Positions 1 through 9,501 are shown, counted from the first letter of the stretch. The stretch: 64,000 bases of DNA from Chrysogorgia sp. JL179-B06 (GCA_035772405.1 JAYKKM010000114.1:1583501-1647500); one strand, 5' to 3'. Program-made: numbers and translations. The notes: a model not told the origin generated them from the letters alone.

Positions 1-615
1 TTGTGAACTAAACGGAGATATCGCATATTCGTGCACATTATCCGCCATTTTGAAAAGCTGAACATCAAAATAAATAATGTTGTAATTTGTTGTTGTTCTG
101 AGCCCACTTTCTGCACATGCAGTTTTACACTAAAAATTCATAGGCATAAATAATAGTGTAAACTCTGCAGTAAAACTAACGTAACTTTGCTTGGTAATTG
201 CGAATTTTGGGTTGAAACCATCGCGTTGTCATCTCAAAACTCATGCCGGCTTTACGTACGAGCTAGCCCAACTCATGTAATCGCAATACTTTTTGAATCT
301 CACCCCGGCTTACCGGGCCAACTCGCCTCATGTAATCGGCCCCTATGATTGGTTTTTGTGGTTAGACTTTAAGCTAGAAATCTGAAAGATCATTATTGTA
401 CTTTTTGTCATTGCCAGTTGACGCAAGGGCGAAACTTCTTTCCGTTGAACCCAAGGCCGAAGGCCTACCATCAGGTGTACAATATCGTGCTACGATAGCC
501 AAAAAGTCTTCCACTGTGACAGTTAATTTAAAAGTTACACTAAAATCCAACACAATGCGCCACAACTCCGACCGACTAATAAATAAGCAAGATAAAAGAT
601 TGAGTTTCTATTAGA

Positions 616-862
616 GTAAGTTTCTACAGCTACGTTGTGAGCACATAACGTAGTCACACTACGTTGTGAGCACATATTTAGAGGGCCACGAGTTTATCAG
701 TTTCTGTAACTGTTTAGTGTTACCCTCGGTAAATAAAGTATTATTATTATTATTATTATAAAGTAAGTTTCTACAACGTCGTTGTGAGCACATAAAGTAA
801 GTTTCTACAACGTCGTTGTGAGCACATAAAGTAGGTTTCTACAGCTACGTTGTGAGCACATA
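616..862. repeat. minisatellite, ~34-bp unit, interrupted by a LINE-like 3' tail
   Basis: Units of the form TCTACAACGTCGTTGTGAGC followed by ACATAAAGTAAGTT recur at about 616, 770, 800 and 835. A shorter variant (CTACGTTGTGAGCACATA) lies at 660. The array is split by a block (about 680-768) that reads like the 3' end of a non-LTR element: a GC-richer stretch, then TACCCTCGGTAAATAAAG, then an ATT microsatellite. The whole block is bracketed by a 22-bp direct repeat at 347-368 and 868-889 that begins GATTGGTTTTTGTGG. No gene is recognised between 1 and 2032. Open frames at 396-614 and 972-1274 look protein-like in places but match no family I know. Confidence 0.7.
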
Positions 863-1495
863 AGTAAGATTGGTTTTTGTGGTTAGACTAACAGTTCCAA
901 GATGGGAAAACGGTCTGTTATTATTGTCAGACCTGGACAATTCTGGTGTTTGTCAGTTATAATGTGTAACTTTGGAAATACTGTCGATGTTCAGATATAT
1001 CTGCCGGTATGCTGTATGTTTAAATGATGGTATGCTGTATTATCTGGGTAGCAGAAACAATTTTTCAAAAGCTCACGTCAAGTTATTTTCGACAAGAAAA
1101 CACAGCAACGTATCCGGTAATGTAATTCTACGCAATGGCTTAGCCGGCGGAATTCCTCTTATTAACGTCTTATTACCCCATCAATCAGGGCCGAATACGG
1201 AGCGTCTGCACGCAGGCTATGAATGGCTTAGCCCTTCGTGCACTCCACAACCTGCCAAAAAGACTAAACTATAGTACTCTGAACCCGTGTCTGAACTGGT
1301 CAACTAATATATTTAAGTAATTTTGTAATTTCTTGAGAAGTTTTGATTTTAAAGGTCTTGAAGCGAAATTGATCAGAACCATAATTATAGCTCGTTTAGA
1401 GTAATAACCCTAGAAACAGATACAGGGTTGTGTTTTAAGAAAATATATTGAAATTTTATTTTTCATACTCGAAAAGTTTAAAAACTTTCGAAAAG

Positions 1496-1589
1496 CTAGC
1501 GGTTCGTATTTTTTACGTTTTTCTCCAGTCTTGCAATATCCAGCGTGTTTGCAGTATCCTGCATGGAAAAACATCTGTTATTCATTATC
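1496..1589. repeat. 94-bp dispersed repeat, copy 1 (copy 2 at 5116-5209)
   Basis: This stretch begins CTAGCGGTTCGTATTTTT and ends GTTATTCATTATC. It recurs nearly base for base at 5116-5209, where it abuts the left LTR of a Gypsy element at 5228. Both copies are open in one frame, but shared open frames are expected for young repeat copies and I see no coding family. The outer ends of the repeat unit were not resolved. Confidence 0.7.
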
Positions 1590-2032
1590 AGAACTTTGAA
1601 GACTTTGAAGTTGCCCTTCAACATGACAGCTTTGTCGTCACGTGAAAACACTCTGTTGGTTCCTGAGGCGTCGTAAAGATCTCACACTAGGTCAATAATA
1701 CAGTGTGTATAAAAAAACTGAACCCTTAGAAAACGGTATTGGGAAATTAAGATAACAGTTTTGTGCAACGTCAGGAAATATCTGAATACAGGAACTAGCC
1801 CTGCCAGAATTGCCCTTGTTACGGTTAAAACCACACGGGAAATATTGCTGCTGTTAGAGCTCTGCTCCAGCAAAATCCACCGTGGCTCAGAGGTGACAAT
1901 AGGTTGTGTGAAAGGAATGTTAATTAATTTTATGCCTGTTCAGTTTTTTTATACACACTGTGCGTTTACGTATTGTTTACAAAGTACAGTAAACAATGCG
2001 AAAACACTCGAAAATGTGCACAGTCCAAATTT

Positions 2033-2149
2033 TTAACTCCTTGTCCGTACCAGACTTCCAAATCGGATGCTGACTTTGGTATTTTACTCTGGCTAATGCC
2101 AGGCGATTTTACTTGTTAAGTGGGAAACCCTAGGACAAGGAGGAGTTAA
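2033..2149. mobile_element. 117-bp MITE with TTAACTCCTTGTCC ends
   Basis: The ends are TTAACTCCTTGTCC and GGACAAGGAGGAGTTAA, an imperfect inverted repeat. The core contains CTCTGGCTAATGCCAGGCGATTTTACTTG. A diverged relative lies at 34403-34503 with ends TTAACACTTTGAAGCCTG and CAGGCCTCAAAGTGTTAA and core CTGGCTAACGTCAGATGATT. From memory, cores of this kind are abundant in cnidarian genomes, which is one reason for the taxonomic guess. Confidence 0.6.
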
Positions 2150-2178
2150 ATCATTTAAATATATAGCACACAAGCTAA

Positions 2179-2586
2179 TTAAGAATTAAAAAATTGTCCA
2201 TGGTCTGTATTTAAAGGACAGTATCTCGGTGTGTGGGAATCATCCCCCGTTGCCCTACATATTGGACATCGGAAGCCTCGTAACTTAGGGCACACTGTCT
2301 TGCCATCTTGATTTTTCAGCTGGTGCGATTTGAAAATTTCTTCCACTTCCCCGTTTTCATAACAAAACGGGCAAATGCGTTGCAGAGATACACGGCGAGG
2401 GGACGGTCTTTTCCACGACCCTCTTTGTTGAAATCCACTGCTGGGAAAAGCCACCGCATTGGGAAAAGCCACCGCATTGGGAAAAGCCACCGCATTGGGA
2501 AAAGCCACCGCTACATCAGCCCTCGAAAACCGCCAAAATTGTGGTCGGCAAAAAAATGCCGACCTAAATCTGATGTAGGTCGGCAC
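2179..2586 (-). CDS. Nanos-type zinc-finger protein (copy 1)
   Basis: The 135-residue frame ends in a canonical Nanos zinc-finger pair. The first finger is C72-x2-C75-x12-H88-x10-C99 and the second is C107-x2-C110-x7-H118-x4-C123, with seven residues between them. This exact spacing defines Nanos RNA-binding domains, which act with Pumilio to repress mRNAs in germline and stem cells. The N-terminal 70 residues are unusual: residues 25-48 are a VAVAFP/NAVAFP repeat encoded by an 18-bp minisatellite, and residues 1-20 are encoded by palindromic DNA, so the true start may lie in an upstream exon. I see no obvious NOT1-interacting motif. The frame is complete to its stop 12 residues after the last cysteine. 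It is a functional gene or a recent duplicate; expression is unknown. Confidence 0.8.
   Translation of the reverse strand: MPTYIRFRSAFFCRPQFWRFSRADVAVAFPNAVAFPNAVAFPNAVAFPSSGFQQRGSWKRPSPRRVSLQRICPFCYENGEVEEIFKSHQLKNQDGKTVCPKLRGFRCPICRATGDDSHTPRYCPLNTDHGQFFNS
2443..2511. repeat. coding 18-bp minisatellite in Nanos copy 1
   Basis: About 3.8 tandem copies of GGGAAAAGCCACCGCATT lie inside the Nanos frame. Because the unit is a multiple of three it stays in frame and encodes NAVAFP repeats. It should be length-polymorphic between individuals. Confidence 0.9.
2543..2585. repeat. GGTCGGCA palindrome cluster
   Basis: GGTCGGCA, an A6 loop and TGCCGACC form a perfect 8-bp-stem hairpin at 2543-2564. 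A third GGTCGGCA follows at 2578-2585. A diverged copy of the same arrangement lies at 2805-2846 (GGTCGGCA, AAAATT, TGCTGACC, then AGGTCGGCATTT). Both clusters lie between the two Nanos copies, so they probably belong to the duplicated unit or to a short foldback element inserted there. Confidence 0.6.
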
Positions 2587-2649
2587 GTCTCGGCATTTTT
2601 TTAAATATGAAAAAATCGAGCCAGGAAAAATCGTCCTATGTGATGGAGC

Positions 2650-3115
2650 TCATCCGCTGCTCAAGTGAGACTTCCAACTGCTGAACAATCTTGCGAAATT
2701 CGCGAAGACACTGACGTGCAGCAGCCTCCGTACTTCCCTTGACCAAATAGCACTGAAACATATAATTTTCGACATTTTCGGTGGCAACCGAGCGTAAACT
2801 TCAAGGTCGGCAAAAATTTGCTGACCTGAAAGGTTGATAGGTCGGCATTTACATTGGGCTGCTACATTGGAGTTATCTGACTCTGGTGAGCGTGATCTTC
2901 TTGAGTTAGGGTTCACAGGACAGTACCTGATAGTATGTGCATAATCCCCGGATTGATAACATATTTGGCAAGTGTAGGCACGTAGGACTGGGCACTGTCT
3001 TGCCATCTTTATCTTTTAACTCATGCGATTCGCACAGTTCTTCGGATTCACCGTTATTGCGACAAAACACACAAAGTTGCCCCGGATATTTTACTAGAAG
3101 GTCGAAAGATTCCAT
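2650..3115 (-). pseudogene. Nanos-type zinc-finger gene, copy 2, frameshifted
   Basis: The first finger reads in one frame (C-x2-C-x12-H, followed by [10 protein letters not shown]). The remaining ligands (C, then C-x2-C-x7-H-x4-C) read in another frame. Aligned with copy 1, which has GACAGTGTGCCC, this copy has GACAGTGCCC: two bases (TG) are missing from a GTGTG run near 3000. The deletion falls just before the fourth ligand of finger 1, so a translated product would lose half the RNA-binding domain. All eight ligands survive at the DNA level, so the lesion is recent or an assembly error. After the second finger the open frame continues through low-complexity sequence to 2650. It lies about 300 bp upstream of copy 1 in the same orientation. 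Confidence 0.75.
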
Positions 3116-3151
3116 TTATTTTTCGCGACGCGATATGACGATCCACACGGC

Positions 3152-3250
3152 CTAAAACGCAACGGGAACTGTGCATTGAATGCACAGTTTAGTTCCCATT
3201 GTTCCTTGCCGCCTGCCACGCAGGCTACGTTGTTCCCGTTGCGATTTTAG
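3152..3250. repeat. compound foldback, 99 bp
   Basis: CTAAAACGCAACGGGAAC (3152-3169) is matched in inverted orientation by GTTCCCGTTGCGATTTTAG (3232-3250), differing by one base. Inside are a perfect 11-bp-arm palindrome at 3167-3189 (AACTGTGCATT, G, AATGCACAGTT) and a small GCCTG/CAGGC hairpin at 3211-3225. It directly abuts the TSD of the next element. Confidence 0.7.
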
Positions 3251-3260
3251 ACGTCGGCAG

Positions 3261-3820
3261 GGGGTTGGGATAAAACGCGGATACGGACATTGAGAAGAAT
3301 AAAACGCAGATAAAAAAAATAAACGCGGATACGCGATCGAAAAAATGACGTGCGAGAGAGAAAAAATAAAGAACAGAACTAATTAGCTAATTATTTACCG
3401 CATTTCATCAGCTGCTTTTAGCTTGTCGCGCTGGCTATAAACGGTAAAAAATTAGAGACTCGCACTTTTACAGCCTTTAAAGACACGTGAGTTGCGTTCT
3501 TTAAGTTTGAGAACAGCAATGTAGTTGTCTTATCAAGAAGATGTCTTGTAAATATATAAAATAACAACATTGCCGACGTATTCCCCTTTAAAAATCCCAG
3601 GAACCGCACAACAGTTTGAGCCTTGAGGTAACGTGTCCTGACACAAGGTTACGAGGTTGGTAACGTGTCAGTGCTTAAGTGTCTAAATATACGGATTGTC
3701 CGATTCTGACAGCTAATTCTGCTTCTTGTTATTTATTATTTATTTTATTTTATTTTCAAGTTTTATTGTTTCCATCCGCCTTTTATTCTTTTTATCCGTC
3801 CGTATCTGCGTTTTATCCCC
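3261..3820. mobile_element. 560-bp hAT-type MITE, TSD GTCGGCAG
   Basis: The 8-bp direct repeat GTCGGCAG flanks the element at 3253-3260 and 3821-3828. The ends are inverted: GGGGTTGGGATAAAACGCGG on the left and, read inward from the right, GGGGATAAAACGCAGATACG; the left end has about five extra bases. An 8-bp TSD with short inverted ends is the signature of hAT-family non-autonomous elements. It has no coding capacity. The following 3829-4373 holds nothing I recognise apart from the tandem pair TAAGCATGTGATATCTTACAT near 3960-4000. Confidence 0.8.
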
Positions 3821-4373
3821 GTCGGCAGGTCTAACCATATCACCAACTAACACGTTAAGCTGTCACCAATCCTGGTTGACTTGCTAGAATCTAACCATGC
3901 TAGAACACAGACACAGTGGGTGCTTCTGCACAAAACTTGTTATTTTTGCGCTGAACGTTAAGCATGTGATATCTTACATCCAAGCATGTGATATCTTACA
4001 TCCAGGTGCTTTGGAATAATTAAGGCATGGATAATAGCGAAGTGCACAGTTGCTATTAATAGGCCAAAAATGGACAAACAAACCAAAATTGAATCTCGAG
4101 GGATTCGTAAAAACGTTTTCTTTTGTTGGAAATGCAAGAATGCCAAGAATAAATTATAAACTCAGACAAACATGAAGTTATAAAACAAAAACATCTTCAA
4201 CGATAACTTTATTTAAACATATAACTATATACATACGTTTCGGTGCATAGTTCATCAGACTAAACTAAATTTCTATGCATGCAGTGACAACATTTTTATA
4301 TCTAAATTGTTATATCTTACAAAATTAACATCCATAAAGCTTCCCTCCGTGTTGGATCCTTAAAGTGCCCATA

Positions 4374-4797
4374 ACCTCAAAATGTTTTATTGTCTTGTTT
4401 GGAAGAACTTTTAAAATGATAAAGTAACTTCTTTTGAAGATTTTTGTTTCTTTGCTTTCTTTTTGAGATATATCAGTTTATTTGATGTGCAAATGTTTGG
4501 AATTTCGTCACACATGCATGATGACTTATTGGAGAAATGTGTATATCTCTTTTATTCTCGAACGAAATCCTTTAAAATCAAGAAGTTTGGTGTTGTGGGA
4601 GAAACGCACACACGTGTTATTCACACTTTAGTGTTTTTATTTCATGAACGCAAAGAGATATGACGAAATTCCAGATTTTTGCATATCAAACAAACTGATA
4701 TATCTCAAAAAGAAAGCGAAGAAGTGAAAATCTTCAAAAGAAATCACTTCATCATTTTAAAAGTTCTTCCAAATAAGACAATAAAACATTTTGAGGT
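4374..4797. mobile_element. 424-bp foldback MITE with ~140-bp arms
   Basis: The left arm starts ACCTCAAAATGTTTTATTG at 4374. The right arm ends CAATAAAACATTTTGAGGT at 4797. The arms match over roughly 140 bp (to about 4512 and from about 4662). Beyond them the flanks remain partly complementary (AGTGCCCATA against TAAGGGTAAC), so the true ends may lie a few bases further out. No ORF is supported inside. Confidence 0.75.
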
Positions 4798-5227
4798 AAG
4801 GGTAACATCTGTTACATAAATAACTTGTACTGCAGTATACTACATCCTCTAAACCCTTTTTTCCCAAAAGTGAGAATACAGGTGTTCCCCACAACCCGCT
4901 TCATATCTCTTCAGAGTTCAATTGGATTTTGCTGTTGCAAAGTGTTTTGTTCGGAAAACTGTATGGGTATGAGTTAGTATGAGTATGGGTATAGCACCAT
5001 AAATTTCTCAATTACGAAAAAGCCAATAGACCGCTTGCATGATGACGTCATTAATACTAGAATTACCATAATTATAGCTCGTACAGAGTATAACCTAAAG
5101 CTAAAAAGCACTCGCCTAGCGGTTCGTATTTTTTACGTTTTTCTCCAGTCTTGCAATATCCAGCGTGTTTTCAGTATCCTGCATGGAAAAACATCTGTTA
5201 TTCATTATCCGCTCTATTAAACGTCGC

Positions 5228-5390
5228 TGTTAAGTTATGTAAACGCTAAATCTTGATTGCAAACAAACTGCTTTTATTAATTACTATACAAATCTCTAAA
5301 ACTGTAAAAGCTCTGCTCAGAACTTCATAACAACAACATTCGGGGGGGGGGGCTAGTTAGCCCCAGACCCTGGCGCAACGTCCCGTTAGA
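5228..5390 (-). repeat. 3' LTR of Gypsy A (163 bp)
   Basis: On the plus strand it begins TGTTAAGTTATGTAAACGC and ends CGTCCCGTTAGA. It is shorter than the partner LTR at 7314-7492 because a segment around the G-run is missing: here there are 11 consecutive Gs at 5342-5352, whereas the partner reads CGGGGGGCCCCTCTTCC. The terminal CA has become GA. Confidence 0.85.
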
Positions 5391-5428
5391 TCTCTCTCCT
5401 TCAGAGTCTGCTCAAACGTTTTATCTAA

Positions 5429-6470
5429 TTAAGTTTCAGTCACATAGTCATCCAGGTATGTTGGCCTACGTGTTTGTCTCCCACTTGAGGTTCTGCTTGT
5501 AGGAGCGTTGGGGATTATATCAGTTGGAACTAGATTGTTCTCGACCTGTGATGGAGTCCGCTGCTCCGGTGCTGGCGTTGAGTGTTGGTCTTGTGATTCT
5601 AGTTCGTTTTCTCTCAGTGGCACATCTATATCCGTTGCATCCTCTGTCGTGCTTTGGAGGTGTCTGCGATTTCTTCTATGCTCAACTCCATCCCCAGTTG
5701 TAACAATATATGATCTTGGGCTAATTACTGCCTTCAATTTCGCCTTTCTCCATGTTTTCTCACCTTGGTTGGGCTTCATTCTGACTATCTCCCCCACCTT
5801 GAGAATTCACAGGGACAACAGGCTCCAGCAGTCGCCTTGTTGTTGGGATTCTAGTCCTCGTTCGTCGTCCGAACAACCGTTGGGCGGGAGAGCTACTCGT
5901 TCCATCTGACGGTGTATTTCTTTGTTCTAACAGTGCTAAATAAGGATTCAATCCTGCAGCTGATGCCTTTTCCATGATTCTTTTGGCCGTCTTGACTGCG
6001 CTCTCCCGTTCGATTGGGGATACCATGGCGATGAGGTGACATGTTCGAACTCATACGTTATAGCAAAGGCTTGAAACTCTTCGGAACTGTATTGCGGGCC
6101 ATTATCACTTACTACTCTTTCGGGAATTCCATGTCGTGCCATATGCGCTTTCAATTTGTTTATGATCTCTGTGCTAGTTTTCGCATATAACCAGTCCATT
6201 TCAATAAAGTTGGAGTAATAATCGACGGTGACCAGATAATCTTTGCCTCGAAGTTGGAATAGATCAGTTGCGATGGACTCCCATGGTCGTGTTGGAACAG
6301 GATGGCTCATGAGAGGCTCTTTCTGATTTGCTGTCTGGTATGCCGAACAGATGCTGCAGCTGGTGTAAACTTCTCGATGCCTTTATTCATGCCTGGCCAG
6401 TAGAAAACGTCTCTTGCTCTTCGTAGAGTTGCTTGAATCCCACCGTGGTTGCAGTGAAGCTTTTCTTTCA
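5429..6470 (-). pseudogene. Gypsy A integrase region, frameshifted
   Basis: Minus-strand pieces show the H2C2 zinc region (HCNHGG near 6450, then CSICS in a different frame near 6350), then the integrase core. In the core, the first catalytic Asp lies in IATDLF, the second in VVSDNGPQYSS, and the downstream catalytic Glu region (PQSNGRAQ) is altered and frameshifted near 5950-6025. The C-terminal part (5429-5797) is hydrophilic and Ser/Thr-rich with an RRNRRHL stretch, as in Gypsy C-termini. At least two frame changes are needed to follow it, so it is dead. A tandem CATTCCTTCCTGTTCT duplication sits at 6482-6506. Confidence 0.8.
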
Positions 6471-6838
6471 TCCCTGTTCTCATTCCTTCCTGTTCTCATT
6501 CCTTCCGGCACGATCAATCTTTCTCCTTTGAATATGACTCCATCTTGAACCACTAACTCGTCTCGAAAGGAAAAGTAGGGACGCAATGCTGGGACAAGCG
6601 CATTGATCTTACTAGGCCATCCTTCTTTAATGATGGTTATCAAGTCTTGCAGGCTGTTGTCGACTGCCGTCTGTTGTCGAAGTTTGGTCAGGGTGCTTGG
6701 TTTTACAGACAGGTGTTTGAGCATATCAATTTGCTCTACTTCCTTTTCTGTGGGTGATCTTGTATCTCGTAAAAACATCACATCTTCGGTCTCTTGATGT
6801 GTTTCGGCGCTTGGCTGAGCGACGGTTGCGCGACTCAA
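6383..6838 (-). pseudogene. Gypsy A RNase H-to-integrase linker
   Basis: A 151-residue open frame is typical of the segment between RNase H and integrase: a hydrophilic start, a helix with LRQQTAVDNSLQDL and KEGWP, then a beta-rich part (FRDELVVQDGVIFKGERL). Its 5' end abuts the gag frame at 6835-6841, which marks the breakpoint of the internal deletion. Confidence 0.7.
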
Positions 6839-7284
6839 GGTATCATGCTTTCATACGTTTCGTTTGTTTCGCCAATGCAGTACTTCTCCAACTTCTTTAA
6901 CACGACGTCGATGTCTTTCTTCTGGTCTTCACTTTCAAAGTCTAGTCCGTCAAAAACATCCAGGGCATCAGCACCAATACATGTTAGCAAAGTCGCTGTT
7001 CTCAGCTCTTTGTTCGTTCCTGGATTGCTCGGGTCTTTCAAACGAGCCGCGATTTCGTAGTTGTTCCACGCTCTATAAAAACGCTTCCAGTTGGTAGACA
7101 CATTACCGCTCATGTCCAATTGGGATGGCATCGGCAGATTCACAGGAATTTGTATCACTCTGGTTTCTGGAGGTGCCATCGACGGCTCGAGTTCGTCATG
7201 GTTGGACATGTTTTCTACTTTGCTCGAGTCCACCAAGTTATAATTCTGGTTTCTTACTGCTGCTAACCGTGGCGTGGAGTTCAC
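6835..7284 (-). pseudogene. Gypsy A gag (N-terminal part)
   Basis: 149 residues of a Gypsy capsid-type protein begin about 30 bp inside the 5' LTR and primer site. The segment WKRFYRAWNNYEIAARL, the LLTCIGADALDVFDGL stretch and the closing KKLEKYCIGETNETYE are characteristic of metazoan Gypsy gag. It stops at the deletion junction, so the zinc knuckle is missing. Confidence 0.8.
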
Positions 7285-7313
7285 AAATATGACTTAATTT
7301 ACTCCTGGTACCA

Positions 7314-7492
7314 TGTTAAGTTATGTAAACGCTAAATCTTGGTTGCAAACAAACTGCTTTTATTACTCTCGATACAAATCTCTAAAACTGTAAAAGCTCT
7401 GCTCAGAACTTGATCACAACAACATTCGGGGGGCCCCTCTTCCAACGGCAGGGGCTAGTTAGCCCCAGACCCTGGCGCAGCGTCCCGTTACA
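7314..7492 (-). repeat. 5' LTR of Gypsy A (179 bp)
   Basis: On the plus strand it begins TGTTAAG and ends CGTCCCGTTACA, giving TG...CA ends. It matches the 5228-5390 LTR throughout except for the GGCCCCTCTTCCAACGGCAG segment, which is lost in the partner. On its right it interrupts a reverse-transcriptase frame of Gypsy B. Confidence 0.85.
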
Positions 7493-7496
7493 CACA

Positions 7497-7671
7497 TGTC
7501 CACACAAATTCTTACTTCTGGGTTTTTCGGTTTTGGTCTTACAACTATAAATGGAGTAGTGCTTGTACATGGTTCGATGATGCCTTTTTCTGCTAAACAG
7601 TCAAGCTCTTGGTCTACTTTCTCAGGAATATGGAATGGTATTCTTCTTTCTGGTTGTGCAACAGGCTTCAC
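7497..7671 (-). pseudogene. Gypsy B reverse transcriptase, first ~60 residues
   Basis: It contains the conserved entry to a Gypsy reverse transcriptase (RRIPFHIPEKVDQEL, EKGIIEP, VVRPKPKNPEVRICVDM). The next codons come from the adjacent LTR. Everything from the first catalytic motif onward is absent. Confidence 0.85.
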
Positions 7672-8389
7672 GTTTGGGTCTATATGAATTTAAGTTCAAA
7701 GTTTTTGAGGCAACCAACTCCACCGAATAGGTCTGATATTCGTTGGTTCGATCGTGAATAGATACATCGTCATCATGGATGTTGGTTGGCAATTGTGTCT
7801 TGGTCGAGTCGTTGTTTTGAAAAATTTGAAAAATATGTTGTCGATTTGCAACCTTATTAAACCCAGCTCTGCTGCCGTTTGAGAACAAACTAAATTTCCA
7901 TTGTTTCCTTTTGTGACATGGAATTTGGCCTCTACAATCTTTTTCTTCGACTCGACAACTGCTTCGAAAACGCCGACCATTGGAAGTCATCATCATCATA
8001 ATTTTCCGCACCGAATTATCGATTTTTGGCTGAACCTTTCGATGCGTTACCAAATCGCATCTCCAGTTCTTGGCATATTTCCTTTTGCTGCTGCATAAGT
8101 CTGAGCATTTGACCTATATCAATTCCACCAAGGTCATTTGCATATCTCCTCAGGCTGTCTCCACCAGACCCACGTTCATTTGTTATAAACATCGTTATTT
8201 GGGCGTGAAACACGTTGGAGCAGCTGATTTCTGTATACTGTCCATTTTACACTGTATACTATACATCGAAGAGCTGATTTTCGTTGCCATTCTTTTTTTG
8301 TAAAACAATGCTGTGGCGTTGGACGCCAGGAAGAAAGATAACTTTACTTGTTCTTAATTCGCATCGAGTGGGTTATTCCGCGCCAGATA

Positions 8390-8940
8390 CTAACCTGGTA
8401 TTTGACCCCCGCGGGCAAATAGAGCTGAGCCATAGGCGTATATGCGCGTTTTTGGGCAATGTAATTTAATATCTTTCTGTTTACATAGACGTTGGAAAGT
8501 TATTTCATCGATGACGTTTATTGACGCACCAGTATCAACAAGCGCTTGAAAATTCGGAGCAATTATAGAATACCCGTCCACTTTTGAAACCGCATTTAAA
8601 GGCAGAAATACAAACCAGGTTGCTCTAAAATCTCTTTAAATATAATGTCGAAGGTTTATATTGTGTGTACTTGTTGATTGTTATCAAATTGAAAGGGTTT
8701 TTTAAAGGACGAAGCAATTGTATATGATGAACTTTCCATAGTCTGACCCTTAATATATATGCAAATAGTAAAGTGGATGGGTATTATATAATTATACCGA
8801 AAATTCACTCTATTGACTTTTAATTTGGCATTAAGGTAGTATATTGGACTGTTTGTTAGTCCCGTTTTGACTGTGTATAAATACTCTTCTTCAGACGATG
8901 ACTGGCTTTCATCATCACATGGCGTCTTGTTCTCTGTCAC
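8390..8940 (-). pseudogene. Gypsy B aspartic protease, split by a MITE
   Basis: The upstream part (8940-8789) has the EEYLYTVKT and PIYYLNAKL strands that precede the active site. The downstream part (8567-8390) has the active-site ALVDTGASINVID (DTG triad) and the following ITFQRLC helix. The two are separated by the 219-bp MITE at 8568-8786. A Ser/Glu-rich segment precedes the protease. Confidence 0.8.
8568..8786. mobile_element. 219-bp TA-flanked MITE (sister copy at 27049-27255)
   Basis: It starts GAATACCCGTCCACTTTT and ends AAAGTGGATGGGTATTA, an inverted pair. TA dinucleotides flank it at 8566-8567 and 8787-8788, as in Tc1/mariner-type insertions. The interior matches the inverse of 27049-27255 over almost its entire length, including the stretch around AATATAATGTCGAAGG, but this copy has an extra CATTTAAAGGCAGAAATACA near 8590. 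Confidence 0.85.
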
Positions 8941-9044
8941 TGTGTTGACTGATGAATTGTTGTCAGGTGCGATTTCGGGAAGGACTTATTTCGGTTTTGA
9001 CTGCTTTTGCAAACCTTTGCAAAATAATTCATTATATGACAATT

Positions 9045-9501
9045 TTAACACTCTTTGCCTTTGGCTGGACATCGATTGTTCTTGTGAGGATAATCGAATC
9101 CACAATAGTAGCATTTGCGATTCTCGGTGTCTCGTTGAGAACCCTGTTGTTGTTTCGGTCGAATGGCGTTCAGACTGCCGTTAGTTTCACTCTGAGGTTT
9201 TGCGCAGATGTCGACGGCCGAAAGAGATTTTCGATTCCTTTCGCTTGTTTCTCGTTCCGTCAGGAGTGAGTTTAAGGTTAGTGATGAATCTCGAAGTGCT
9301 TTCACAAGTTGAGGCAAGTTTTTGAAGACGCAAATGGTATTGATCCAGTGTTTCATCGGCCATTTGCCTGCGAAATACGTAGATTTCGTACTCAAGGCTT
9401 CTTTTAGGCATGAAACATGCTGTCAATTTTTCTATATCCGAGCGGGAAATGTCACAAACGCAATGCAATCTAGGACAGTTGTTGTCATTGAGTTTGAGCA
9501 T
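9045..9501 (-). pseudogene. Gypsy B gag with CCHC zinc knuckle
   Basis: Two overlapping minus frames, shifted near 9190-9390, carry capsid features (PKRSLEYEIYVFR, DETLDQYHLRLQKLA) and then a knuckle C-Y-Y-C-G-F-D-Y-P-H-x4-C at about 9045-9110. The knuckle is the variant with an inserted residue often seen in metazoan Gypsy gag. It is frameshifted and dead. Confidence 0.75.

Larger units (their letters stand above)
5228..7492 (-). mobile_element. Gypsy-type LTR retrotransposon A, internally deleted
   Basis: Two related LTRs (5228-5390 and 7314-7492) bound a minus-strand interior with gag and integrase pieces but no protease or reverse transcriptase. On the minus strand a TGG primer-site start follows the 5' LTR (7313 downward: TGGTACCAGGAGTAAATT), and the purine run GAAGGAGAGAGA (5391-5402) precedes the 3' LTR. 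The flanks (CGTCGC on the left, CACATG on the right) show no TSD. The right flank is another Gypsy element cut inside its reverse transcriptase, so this copy is probably the product of recombination rather than a clean insertion. It cannot move by itself. Confidence 0.85.
7493..9501 (-). mobile_element. Gypsy-type element B, 5' half, decayed
   Basis: On the minus strand the order is gag (9501-9187), zinc knuckle (about 9045-9120), protease (8940-8390 with a MITE inside), the protease-RT linker (7980-7696) and the start of the reverse transcriptase (7671-7497). The reverse transcriptase is cut just after the RICVDM motif by the LTR of Gypsy A. Several frameshifts separate the parts. No LTR of its own is identified; the sequence 9510-9624, between it and the Harbinger fragment, has no recognised content. 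Confidence 0.8.

Noticed and set aside
616..862. CRISPR-like spaced repeats
   Set aside because: Units are contiguous and of variable length without unique spacers, and the surrounding sequence is animal DNA with introns and retroelements.
5228..7492. Clean insertion of Gypsy A into Gypsy B
   Set aside because: The right flank is Gypsy B, but the left flank is an unrelated repeat and no TSD exists, so recombination or later deletion must be involved.
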